This document shows positions 54,996 through 64,000 of a stretch of 64,000 nt of DNA, one piece after another. Made by a program: the position numbers and the translations under genes. The stretch covers positions 992,001 to 1,056,000 of the forward strand of contig BSBK01001294.1 of the NCBI GenBank assembly GCA_027943335.1, read 5' to 3'. The notes beneath the pieces are model-generated. The model was not told the DNA's origin. It saw only the letters and a list, made by a program, of their open reading frames with translations, and ran no database searches. This DNA is from Chamaecyparis obtusa. Taxonomy: Eukaryota > Streptophyta > Pinopsida > Cupressales > Cupressaceae. Numbering within the stretch: the stretch's first letter is position 1; each line of letters opens with the position of its first letter.

Positions 54996-56977
54996 TGAAA
55001 ATGTAATGGAATAACTATGAATGAAATGTTTTTGTGTTTTTTTATTGTGTGGACAAGATGCAATGCAATGAATCTAAGAATGAACTAAATCTATGAAACA
55101 CAATACATTTTTTTGTGTCTTTTTCACAATGCAAATGTACTAAATGAAACATTGCAATTGATGTAAAGGAAATCTAAGAACCTATAAATCTAGATGCATA
55201 CAATGTAACAAAGATATATTGCGTACAATGTAGATCTAGATAGAAAGGAAATCTAACACCAAAATTAGAATGGAAATGTTATAATTCAGGTTCACCAAAA
55301 TGTATAATAGAAAATGGTGATCAATGGTAGACCTCCACTTTCTATATATATTGGAATACTAAAATATGACTCTTAGGCCAAATCTGATTTGCACAACCCA
55401 AAAGGATGAAGGGATGTAAATGCAAGATCTAGCAAAAGGGTGGATTTAGGGTATTCCCTATATAGATAGAACTCTAATGTATGTAAAAGAGGAAATGCAA
55501 AAGATCTAATGCTATAACTAAAGAAATGATTAAGATTAGATCTGATGAAAGAAAGAAACTGCTAAAAGGGAATGAGAATTAAAATGTACACACCTTGAAG
55601 GTTCGTAGAGGAAGCAACTTCAAATCTATTGAAACCCTGTCAAACTGTACCAAAACTAGAAACAGATCAGGATCTAGAAACTTGAAGGCTAGAACTTTAT
55701 GCTATGAAAATTTGAGTGTTGTGAGAACAAGTTGAACCTTGTGGTGGTTTGACCTATACCCTAGAGGGATAAATCTAAATGTCTCAAGAATGTGATAGGT
55801 ACTGCACTTCTAGATTTACAATTATGAATGCGAAACTTTGAAAATCTTCACCTACACACCATAGAGAAGGGGTAATTGTTGGGGAAAGGGGCTTGCATTG
55901 GTCAAGACCCTATTTAGGAATTAACCTTAAATTGAAATAAATGAAACAATATCATGTAGTAGAGATCAAACAAAAAATTAAGTATGTAGATGTAATTGTG
56001 CTTAGTATGTGATCAAATATGTTGATGCAATAGCCTTGTCTCAACAAAAAAACCAAAAAGAAATCATGTAATACCAAAACCTGATGTAGTAGATGTTGTA
56101 ATTTGCTTCAATGTTGAATTGAAGAAGAAGAAGACTTGAATGATTGAATGTAGATATCCTCCCTTGATGGCCAACTCCTTTGTCTCCTATGAAGAAAGAA
56201 ACTAGATCTATACAAGGAAATGCATGAATGCTTGATGGATTATGGACGAATGCTTTCTTGCTTGATTAAACTCTTTGAATTCATAATAACTTTATTGCAT
56301 GTAGTTAGCTTTCATAATGAGATATTGATACATGAAAATGAGGGGAAGAGGTCTCCTTTTATAGTGATTTTGGGGTAAAAATTAACGAAAGTCAACTTCC
56401 CTGGGTGGGAAAATGAAAAACACTTTGCATCGAGCCTGAAACCCATCAAAATTAAACCCCCAAGGTATAGGTCAAACTAGGTTCAAACTATACTAGTATA
56501 GGTCAAACCATGTTCGACCTATACTTTAAAGGTGTCAATTTTGAGATAATAGTTGTGGGATTTGTAAAGTGTTAAAAGTGTCAGGGAAAGATGGAAGAAT
56601 AAGAGATGAAATCAAGCGTAAATGCTAAAATGGGGCCAATAAGGAAATTAATTATGTGAATGGATGGATAAATGGTAAATTTTGCATAGAAATTAGGGAC
56701 AACTTAGAGTTTTGAGAAAGATTGAAGGAGAAAGTAAGACCTTGATTTAAATAACATATGCAATTAAGTACAATGTGAGATCCTAATGTAAGGAACACAC
56801 TAAAGTGGGCTAAAATGGTCTCAAATAAACACAAACGTAAGTGCTTACTTTTTAGGACAATTTAGATGAATTGATAATAGATTTTGGGGTTTGTGGGACT
56901 TTTGAGTGTGATGGCCAGGTAAATTTTGATCCAAAGTGCTCCAAAATTGTAGATCACTCTTGGGACTGGTAACCACC
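54996..56977. other. No gene; possible gypsy LTR
   Basis: On the minus strand TATTATACA then TTTTGGTGAACCTGAATT (about 55310-55285) could be an LTR end plus primer site for the gypsy gag relic, which would make 55303 onward its LTR. Not confirmed. Near 56465-56525 TATAGGTCAAAC occurs twice with a 14-bp palindrome between. Confidence 0.3.
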
Positions 56978-58117
56978 TGTTACTATAACTAATGGTGATG
57001 AGGATGATGACCGACTAAGATCATAGGTATACAAGATAGTAGAAAGATTAGATCAGTTATTATCTCATCATTGATGTCAAACAATTGATATCTAGTTTAT
57101 ATTGCGTTGTCATATAATTTGAAGTATGATATAAGTTGAATGAGTTAAGAAGAAGAAGTGAAATGTTGTGAAGTTGAAGAACTTAATTGGGAATCTAAAA
57201 ACTGATACAAATCAAACAATGCTAATATTATGTTGATATAATTATTTTCTACCTAACATATGATTATATCAAGTCGGTAAGCAAAACAATTTTGACTACC
57301 GAGTAGAAAAAGTCATCCGGTAAAGAGAAAAAGTCATTCGGTTAAAAGGAAAGTAAGTTTTGGTAAATGCAGAGGAACTCAAGACACCAAGTAGAAGGTT
57401 TTAGTCACTGAGTGAAGTTAACCAAAATTCAGTTGAAAGAAAATAAGTTATCCACCAAGAAAGGAACATAAATTAAATACAAGGATCAGAACAACATTTA
57501 ATGTTGAGCTATGATGAGCTATAAGATTATGATGATAAGGAAGAATTAGTTGGAGAGATCTAAAATCAAGAAAATTCATGATGATGATCTATGGTACAGA
57601 TCTAAGCAGTAAAAAGAGAAGGAACAAGTCTCAAGAAAGTTCAAGTTCCAAGGTGATGATAAAACGTGTTACCGAGATCTATATTCATTGAAATAGTTTA
57701 TGAAGTTGATTGGATGGTTGAAATTAATCAAAAGAAAATGTGATATAGGAGATTAAGTGGAAAAATAAAGTCTATATAAAGGATGAATTTGTATGAACAA
57801 ATTGTTGGCAAATTGAAGGGTTATTTAGTCACTGACCAATGCAGTGAAGAAGGGTAAGGTTGAATTTTGAGTCAGTAAGATGAGATTGATGAAGTGTTGA
57901 AGCTAGTGGAAAATGAAGGATTGAAGTGAAGAAGAAGAGAGCACAAAGGATCTGATTATGCAAAGGATAATTGAAGATTTATAGGTCAATGTATTCATTA
58001 TTTTTTATTAACATTTGTAACAAAAAAATCTCTTAACCAAGTGGACTTAACAAGCTTATTGTGAAATCCTTGCAAAAGATAACATTCTAAAGAGTGTTTG
58101 AAGACCTTTAACCAAGA
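56978..58117 (+). repeat. Copia-E 5' LTR, truncated
   Basis: 1140 bp alignable with 61596-62760; ends at AAGACCTTTAACCAAGACC. The U5 end is deleted. Confidence 0.85.
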
Positions 58118-61100
58118 CCTTATTTCTCATGTTAGCAAAACTAACCCATGGATACTTGATAGTGGTTGTTCACATCATATGACTGGTGATATTGATAAGT
58201 TTGAGAACCTAGAAGAGTATGATGGAGGATTTGTTAGATTTGGCAATGATTCTCCATGTTCTTGTTACAAGTAGTGGTTGCCGTTGCACCAAAAGATCAA
58301 CCTGTTAATGCCCGATACAACCACTAGACTTATAGAAGACACAGGAGGCTATTAAACCATGTCATGAATTCTAAGGGGAGCACTGATCATTATGCCAACA
58401 ATCTCCCCCTCAGCGTTACCTGAGGGGATTCAAACATGTGACCAAGCTCTGATACCACTTGTTACAAGTAGTGGTTGCCATTGCACCAGAAGATCAACCT
58501 GTTAATGCTCGATACAACTACTAGACTTATAGAAGACATAGGAGATTGTTAAACCATGTCATGAATCCCGAGGGGAGCATTGAACATTATGCCAACAGCT
58601 CTATAAAAGGGAAAGGATCCATTATATTGAATGAAAAGATCAGATGTGATGATGCTTATTGGGTTCAAGGTCTAAATTACAACTTGATGAGTTTTGCACA
58701 ATTGAACAACATTGGCCATCAATTGGAGTTTCAAAATAGAAAAGTGAAGATTTATGGTGTTGAGGGAGATTTGATTAGAACCGATGAACAATCTAAAGGT
58801 AATTTATTCTATCTTCATACTATTGCAAAGATTTTCTTGTTTGTTAAAGTTGAGGATGTTTGGTTATGGTATAAAAGACTCTGTCATGTAAATTTTGACA
58901 ACATTATTAAGGTGAGAAAAAAGAATAAAGTTATAGGTTTACCAAAATTAAGAAAACTTGATAAAGTGATGTGTAAGGAATGTCAAATTGGTAAGATGAA
59001 AAAATCAAGTTTCTCAAGAAAGTCTTACTCATCTAATGGTATTTTGGAATGAGTTCATACTGATCTTTGTGGGCCTATAAGAATTCAAAGTTATCATGGT
59101 GATCGGTATTTCATTTTTTTTATTGATGACTACTCAAGAATGATGTCGGTAATGTTTCTAAAAGAAAAGCCTGATGCATTCCAAATGTTCAAGTGGTATA
59201 AGGCAAGAGTTGAAAAAAAATAGGTAAGTAGCTGAAATGTTTAAGACCAGATAGAGGTGAATTTATCTCTGATGAATTTACTATCTTCTACAATGAAAAT
59301 GGAATCAAAAGATAAGTATCTGCACTGAGGACTCCACAAAAAAATGACATAGCTGAAAGAAGGAAGAAATATATAATTGATTGTGCTAGAAAATTATTGA
59401 TTGACAAAAAGTTTGCACAAACATTCTGGAGAGAAGCCATAAGTAATATTGTCTACATAGTCAACCGAGTACAATTGACTTCTCCACTGAGAGATGAAAA
59501 TATTGATGAAAAGTCTACCAAGCCTGTATTAGAAAAGTATGTGAGGAGACACCACTCACCAAGAAAAATTATTGGAGACAAGAATGCATGATTCATGATA
59601 AGAAGTAAGTTGAAAGATAATACATGTTTGATTTATGAATTTGAGCCAAGATTACTCAAGGATGCACTTGAAAATGAAGACTAGATTAATGCAATGAAAG
59701 AAGAGATTGATTAGATTGAGAAGAACAATACTTTATCACTGGTACCAAGACCTAAGGATAATAATGTGATAGGCACAAAGTAGATTTTTAGAAATAAACT
59801 CAATGAGAATGGAGATGTGATTAGAAATAAAATAAGATGGATCTAAAAGGATATGCACAAGAAGAAGGTATTTCTTATGGTGATACTTTTGCCCCTATTT
59901 CTAGATTAGAGGGTGTAAGAATTTTAGTTGCATATGCTACCTATAAAGGATTCAAATTTTATCAAATGGATATTAAGTCTGCATTTTTTAATGAAATTTT
60001 TGAAGAAGTGTACATTGAAAAACCTGAAGGATTTGTTGAGAATTCTAACAAGCATATGGTATGAAAACTACACAAGGTACTCTATGGTTTAAAGCAAGCA
60101 CCCCGAGCATAGTATGAAAGACTGCAATCATATTCAATCAAGATTGGATTTCAAAGAACAAGTGACAACAATAATTTCTATCTGAAATGTGATAGTACTG
60201 ATAAGATTTTGATTGCTGAAATTTTTGTTGATGATATTGCATTTGATGGAAATGAATCAATGTCTAAATCATTTGCTGAAGAGATGAGAAAGGAATTTGA
60301 GATGTCCATGATAGGAGAGATAAAATTCTTTATTGGACTACAAATTCAACAAGTTAAAGATGGGATCTACATAACACAATCAAAATATATCAAGGAGATC
60401 CTAAAGACATTCAATATGGAAGAGTCAAAATTGGTTGGTACACCGATGGCTACTGGTTTTAAATTATCAAAGGAAGATGAAACAAAGGAAGTAAATGAAA
60501 CACTCTACCACTTTATGATTGGTAATAAACAATATGTTGTACATAGTAGGCCTGATATTGCACATGTTTGTGGTATTGTTGCTAGATTTTCAGCCAACCC
60601 AAAGGACACACACATGTCTGCACTCAAGAGAATATTTAGATATATGTAAGGGACTGAATATTTCGGTCTACTATACACAAAAGGAGGAGATTTTGATCTC
60701 AAGGTATATATTGATGCTGATTGGGCTGGAAACATTGATGATAGAAACAACACAAGTGGTAGAGCTTTCTTTTTAGGAGAAAGATTAGTGACATGGATAA
60801 GAAAGAAACAAAATTGTATTTCAAAGTCTACTGTCGAAGCTGAGTATGTTGTTACAACTATGAATTGTTCAAACATTGTGTGGATCAAACAATTACTTGA
60901 AGGTATGCAAGAAGAGATTACTAATCAAATTACTATTTATTGTGATAATACTAGTGCTATTAACATATCAAAGAATCCAATGATGCATTCAAAGGCAAAA
61001 CACATTTATATCAAGTATCATTACTTGAGAGAACAAGTTCAAGACAAGCATGTGATATATGAGTATGTGAATTTAAAGGAATAGATAGCTGATATATTTA

Positions 61101-61178
61101 CCAAACCACTACCAAAGGATTCTTTTAAGTATCTCCGAGGTAAGTTAGGGGTTCTTCCCCTATCCAATATTCACTAAG
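58118..61178 (+). pseudogene. Copia-E pol, degenerate, interrupted by TRIM-2
   Basis: Protease WILDSGCSHHMTGD (58150 on) is split by TRIM-2 after NDSPCS. Pre-integrase WLWYKRLCHVNFDN (about 58860) and integrase with intact HTDLCGP (about 59056-59076) follow. The C-terminal part of integrase is missing: coding jumps near 59490 from IVNRVQLTSPL to DENIDEKSTKPVLEK. RT has YQMDIKSAFFNEIFEEVYIE, LYGLKQAP and FVDD (60224-60235). RNase H has YIDADWAGN, WIRKKQNCISKSTVEAEYV, YCDNTSAINISKN and ADIFTKPLPKDSF. Frameshifts near 59220 and 59838 and several stops. Confidence 0.88.
58263..58597 (-). mobile_element. TRIM-2: second 335-bp miniature LTR element
   Basis: Terminal repeats 58263-58400 and 58460-58597 (138 bp each) flank a 59-bp interior, exactly the TRIM-1 layout. 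The minus-strand primer site is TGGTATCAGAGC (58446-58457); purine tract GAGGGGGAGAT. Target duplication GTTCT (58258-58262) / GCTCT (58598-58602), one mismatch. The repeats differ at 13 of 138 sites by eye, so it is older than TRIM-1. It lies antisense to Copia-E. The interior forms an 8-bp hairpin CCCCTCAG / CTGAGGGG that contains the purine tract. Confidence 0.92.
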
Positions 61179-61595
61179 GCAAGATGCATGATGCATCAAT
61201 TCAAGTTTTCAATAAAATATCCATTTTTTGAGTAGATGCTAGTGTTCACTCTTTAGGTGAAGCCTGAAGTTGTGAAAAGATGTTTATGTTTGCAATGAGA
61301 AAGCAATACATTTGAGGTATGATTTACTGCTTGAGAAAATTTTTAGGAGTATGTGCCTTTGACATTGTTATAAAAAAGGGAGAATAAATAGATTGATTCT
61401 TGAGGGAGAAGTTACTAAAGATTGCAAAGATGGAGAATATGCTAAGAGAAGATTGAACAATGATAGAGGGAGAAGATGTATAGAAGAAGATCAAACAAAT
61501 AAGAAGTTACATCTCAGAGGAAGTATGAAATGATAGTGAAGTGTTTCCATCATCAATTGACAGTATGTGTTGTCATCAATTCCAAAGAGGGAGAT
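61179..61595 (+). other. Copia-E 3' untranslated region and polypurine tract
   Basis: Noncoding; ends with ATTCCAAAGAGGGAGAT directly before the LTR's TGTTAC. Confidence 0.75.
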
Positions 61596-62880
61596 TGTTA
61601 CTATAACTTATGGTGATGATGATGAAGACCACCTAAGATCAGAGGTATACAAGATAGTAGAAATATTAGATTAGTTATTATCTTGTCATTGATGTCAAAC
61701 AATTGATATCTGGTTTATATTGTGTTGCCATATCATTCAGAGCATGATATAAGTTGAATGAGTTAAGAAGAAGTGAAATGCTATGAAGTTGAAGAAGTTA
61801 ATTGGGCAACTGATACAAATCAGAAAATGCTAAGATTATGTTGATATAATTTTTTTCTACCTAACATACGATTATATCAAGTCGGTAAATAATGGTAAAG
61901 AAGATTAATCAAGTCAATAAGAAAAATAATTTTGGCTACTGAGTAGAAAAAGTCATTTGGTAAAGAGAAAAGGTCATTCAGTTAAAATGAAAGGAAAGTA
62001 AGTTTCGGTAAAGGCAAAGGAACTCAAGACACCAAGAAGAAGGTTTCAATCACTGAGCGAAGTTAACCAAAATTTAGTTGAAATAAAAGAAGTTATCCAC
62101 TGAGAAAGAAACACAAATTAAATACAAGGATCAAAATGACATTTAATGTCAAGAGCTATGATGAGTTGGAAGATTATGATGATAAGGAAGAATTAGTTGG
62201 AGAGATCTACGATCATGAAAATTCATGATGATGATCTATGGTACAAATCTAAGCGGTAAAAAGAGAAGGAACAATTCTCAAGAAAGTTCAAGTTCCAAGG
62301 TGATGATAAAACCTGTTACCGAAATCTATATTCATTGAAATAGTTTATGAAGTTGATCGAAAGGTTGAAATTAATCAAAAGAAAATGTGATAAAGGAGCT
62401 TAAGTGGAAAACAAAGTCTATATAAAGGATGAATTTGTATGAACAAATGGCTGGAAAATTGAAGGGTTATTGAGTCACCAATTGATGCAGTGAAGAAGGA
62501 AAAGGTTGAATTCTGAGTTAGTAAGCTAAGATTGATGAAGTGTTGAAGCCAGTGGAAATTGAAGGATTGAAGTGAAGAATAAGAGCACACAAAGGATTTG
62601 ATTATGCAAAGTATAGTTGTGGATTTACATGTCAATTTATTCATTGTTTCTTATTAACATTTGTAACAAAAAAATATCTTAACTGAGTGGACTTAATAGT
62701 CTTATTGTAAAATCTTTTCAAAAGGTAACATTCTAAAGAGTGTTCGAAGACCTTTAACCAAGACACTCCTAACAGGGTGAAGATCCTAATAGATCTGAGA
62801 TAAATCCCTTGACCGGGTCACATTTAACAATGTGTATTGTAATCTTTAGTAGGATTGGCTCTTAATCGAGCATACTTCAT
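61596..62880 (+). repeat. Copia-E 3' LTR, end missing
   Basis: TGTTACTATAAC start; about 1285 bp remain. Compared with Copia-D the last part, including the C-loop hairpin, is missing. No TSD can be called on this side. Confidence 0.8.
62764..62871 (+). promoter_or_regulatory. LTR hairpin array (Copia-E)
   Basis: CACTC/GGGTG with loop CTAACA (62764-62779), AGATC/GATCT with loop CTAATA (62781-62796), CCC/GGG with loop TTGACC (62806-62817), CACAT/ATGTG with loop TTAACA (62819-62834), AATCT/GGATT with loop TTAGTA (62841-62856), GCTC/GAGC with loop TTAATC (62858-62871). Six adjacent hairpins in 108 bp, all loops six bases. Confidence 0.6.
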
Positions 62881-63124
62881 GATGCAGGAGCATTTTGGAA
62901 TTCCCTATTAGAGGGATGCAATACTTTATTTTTGGCAGTTTTCTGAGTTTCTGGGTTGTGATGATCTCTGGAGATCTCTAAGATGTGAAATGAAAGGAGT
63001 TTTTTCCTTGATGTATGTGGAAGATATTTCTAAGGTCACAAATCTTGAGCTGACATGGTTTGGGAGATATTGGATGGATAGTTTGAAAGTTAGAGTTTTT
63101 TTCCTTGCCGTTGGAGCAGTGTTT
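62881..63124. other. No gene seen
   Basis: Sequence between the truncated Copia-E LTR and the tandem repeat; it may hold an older repeat unit. The 60-codon frame at 62990-63172 has no known motif. Confidence 0.35.
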
Positions 63125-63605
63125 CCTGTAGTTTTGGAGCTGATTGCGGGATGTGGTGCTGATGATCCTTAATGATTAAGCCTTTTCACCCTTAGGTACT
63201 TAAAGAGGACCTAAATTAATAACCTTTACCAAGGGAGAAACTCCTAATTCATTATGAGTAAAAAGTTATGACCGGTTTTCTTGGGGACCTATTTTCTGCT
63301 AGTGTTCTCGTCAGAGCCATTCCTGTAGTTTTGGTGCTGATTGTTCATAGTGGAAATCTTGATCCATAAGGAATAATACTTTTTGATCTTAAGGATTTTT
63401 AGAGGACCTAAAAGAATATCTTTTCCCAAAGGTGCACCTCCTAATTCATTATGAGTCAAAAGTTATGGCCGTTTTGGCCCGGGACCTATTTTCTGCCAGT
63501 TTTCAGATGAAACATGTAGTGTTTCTTCTTGCACACTTACATGTGATCAAATAGGGCCTTTCACCCTTAAAGGAAGGTTTTTGGGTCATGTGTGGACCTA
63601 AATTC
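63125..63605. repeat. 197-bp tandem repeat, two copies plus a partial
   Basis: CCTGTAGTTTTGG(A/T)GCTGAT at 63125 and 63322; shared AGAGGACCTAAA, CCTAATTCATTATGAGT, AAAAGTTATG and GGACCTATTTTCTGC blocks. A partial third copy at about 63545-63605 (CCTTTCACCCTTAAAGG, GGACCTAAATTC). Confidence 0.85.
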
Positions 63606-64000
63606 AAAGACGCATCATTTTATATTCATTCTTACATTATTTTTGGTATCTGTCCTTAGACTGGATCTATATTGTAATTAAAGCCTGACTGGCCGACTTG
63701 TGGCTTAGCTGGCTATATATTGAGAGCTTGGGTAGATGTTTAGTAGTTAGGGGAGTGGTAGATGATCATTAGATCATAAGAGAAAAGATGTAGATCATGA
63801 TGATATGATGGAAGAGTAGAGTAGAAGCAGATTTGCGAATTTGGGAGTTGTAGCAGAACTAGTGGCCTGCGGGCTTAGGACAACAAGGGGTTGCTTGGAA
63901 GTGTGAGTACAAGTTTAGATCCCATGGTGGTTGTTCCTATTAGAAGCTGCCTATTGCATATCTAAACTAGTTGGTGGTTCCTTGGATCTTGCGAGATCTT
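63606..64000. other. No gene seen
   Basis: Ordinary noncoding sequence to the window edge; short frames only. Confidence 0.4.

Larger units (their letters stand above)
56978..62880 (+). mobile_element. Copia-E: related to Copia-D, deleted at several places
   Basis: LTRs start at 56978 and 61596 (TGTTACTATAAC). The left LTR breaks off at about 58117 and passes straight into protease coding, so the rest of that LTR, the primer site and gag are gone. The right LTR loses similarity to the expected end at about 62880. Protein and LTR motifs resemble Copia-D. TRIM-2 sits in the pol gene. Confidence 0.88.

Noticed and set aside
1..64000. CRISPR arrays, operons, ribosome binding sites, integrons
   Set aside because: No regularly spaced identical repeats or bacterial gene layout; the sequence is plant nuclear DNA.

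Overview
This looks like nuclear DNA of a seed plant with a large, repeat-packed genome; a conifer or other gymnosperm is my guess, but nothing here proves the taxon. The reasons are plant-type Ty1/copia and Ty3/gypsy elements nested in each other, a plant-type LINE with a C-terminal RNase H, TRIM elements, and one recognisable cellular gene in 64 kb. Nearly every long reading frame belongs to a decayed transposable element.

Layout. 1-6677: the 3' part of a copia element (Copia-A) sits inside the RNase H region of a second copia element (Copia-B), and Copia-B sits inside the integrase of a gypsy element on the minus strand (6678 to about 15.6 kb). The gypsy element has an extra RNase H between protease and reverse transcriptase and carries a 335-bp TRIM with a perfect target duplication. 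17.2-27.4 kb: a degraded copia relic (Copia-C) is split by a 9047-bp LTR element on the minus strand. That element has both LTRs, primer site, polypurine tract and TSD, but no recognisable protease, integrase or RT. It carries a coiled-coil/five-zinc-knuckle ORF and a second long ORF of unknown nature, which is itself broken by an 807-bp terminal-inverted-repeat element. 29.6-30.1 kb: a 5S-rRNA-like sequence between direct repeats (Cassandra-like). 31.2-33.2 kb: the only cellular gene, a 112-codon Mpo1-like (DUF962) protein with a likely 5'-UTR intron. 33-38 kb: low-coding DNA with small duplications. 38.07-38.82 kb: a likely solo LTR. 38.8-44.5 kb: a degraded LINE on the minus strand. 45-46 kb: a gypsy relic, then a 55-bp tandem repeat. 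46984-53214: Copia-D, with both LTRs and TSD but a large internal deletion. 53.8-55 kb: a gypsy gag relic (minus). 56978 to about 62.88 kb: Copia-E, missing gag and the ends of both LTRs, and carrying a second copy of the same TRIM. 63.1-63.6 kb: a 197-bp tandem repeat.

Two results stand out. First, the LTRs of Copia-A, B, D and E and of the pol-less element carry arrays of short hairpins. The six-base loop is nearly constant (CTAACA, CTAATA, TTAACA and similar) while the stems differ and stay paired, often through G-U wobbles in the sense RNA. All except Copia-E, whose LTR ends are lost, also have a final hairpin with a C-rich loop just before the LTR end and the primer site. Second, the pol-less element shares primer site, polypurine tract and these hairpins with the copia elements, so it looks like a large non-autonomous partner that depends on copia helpers.
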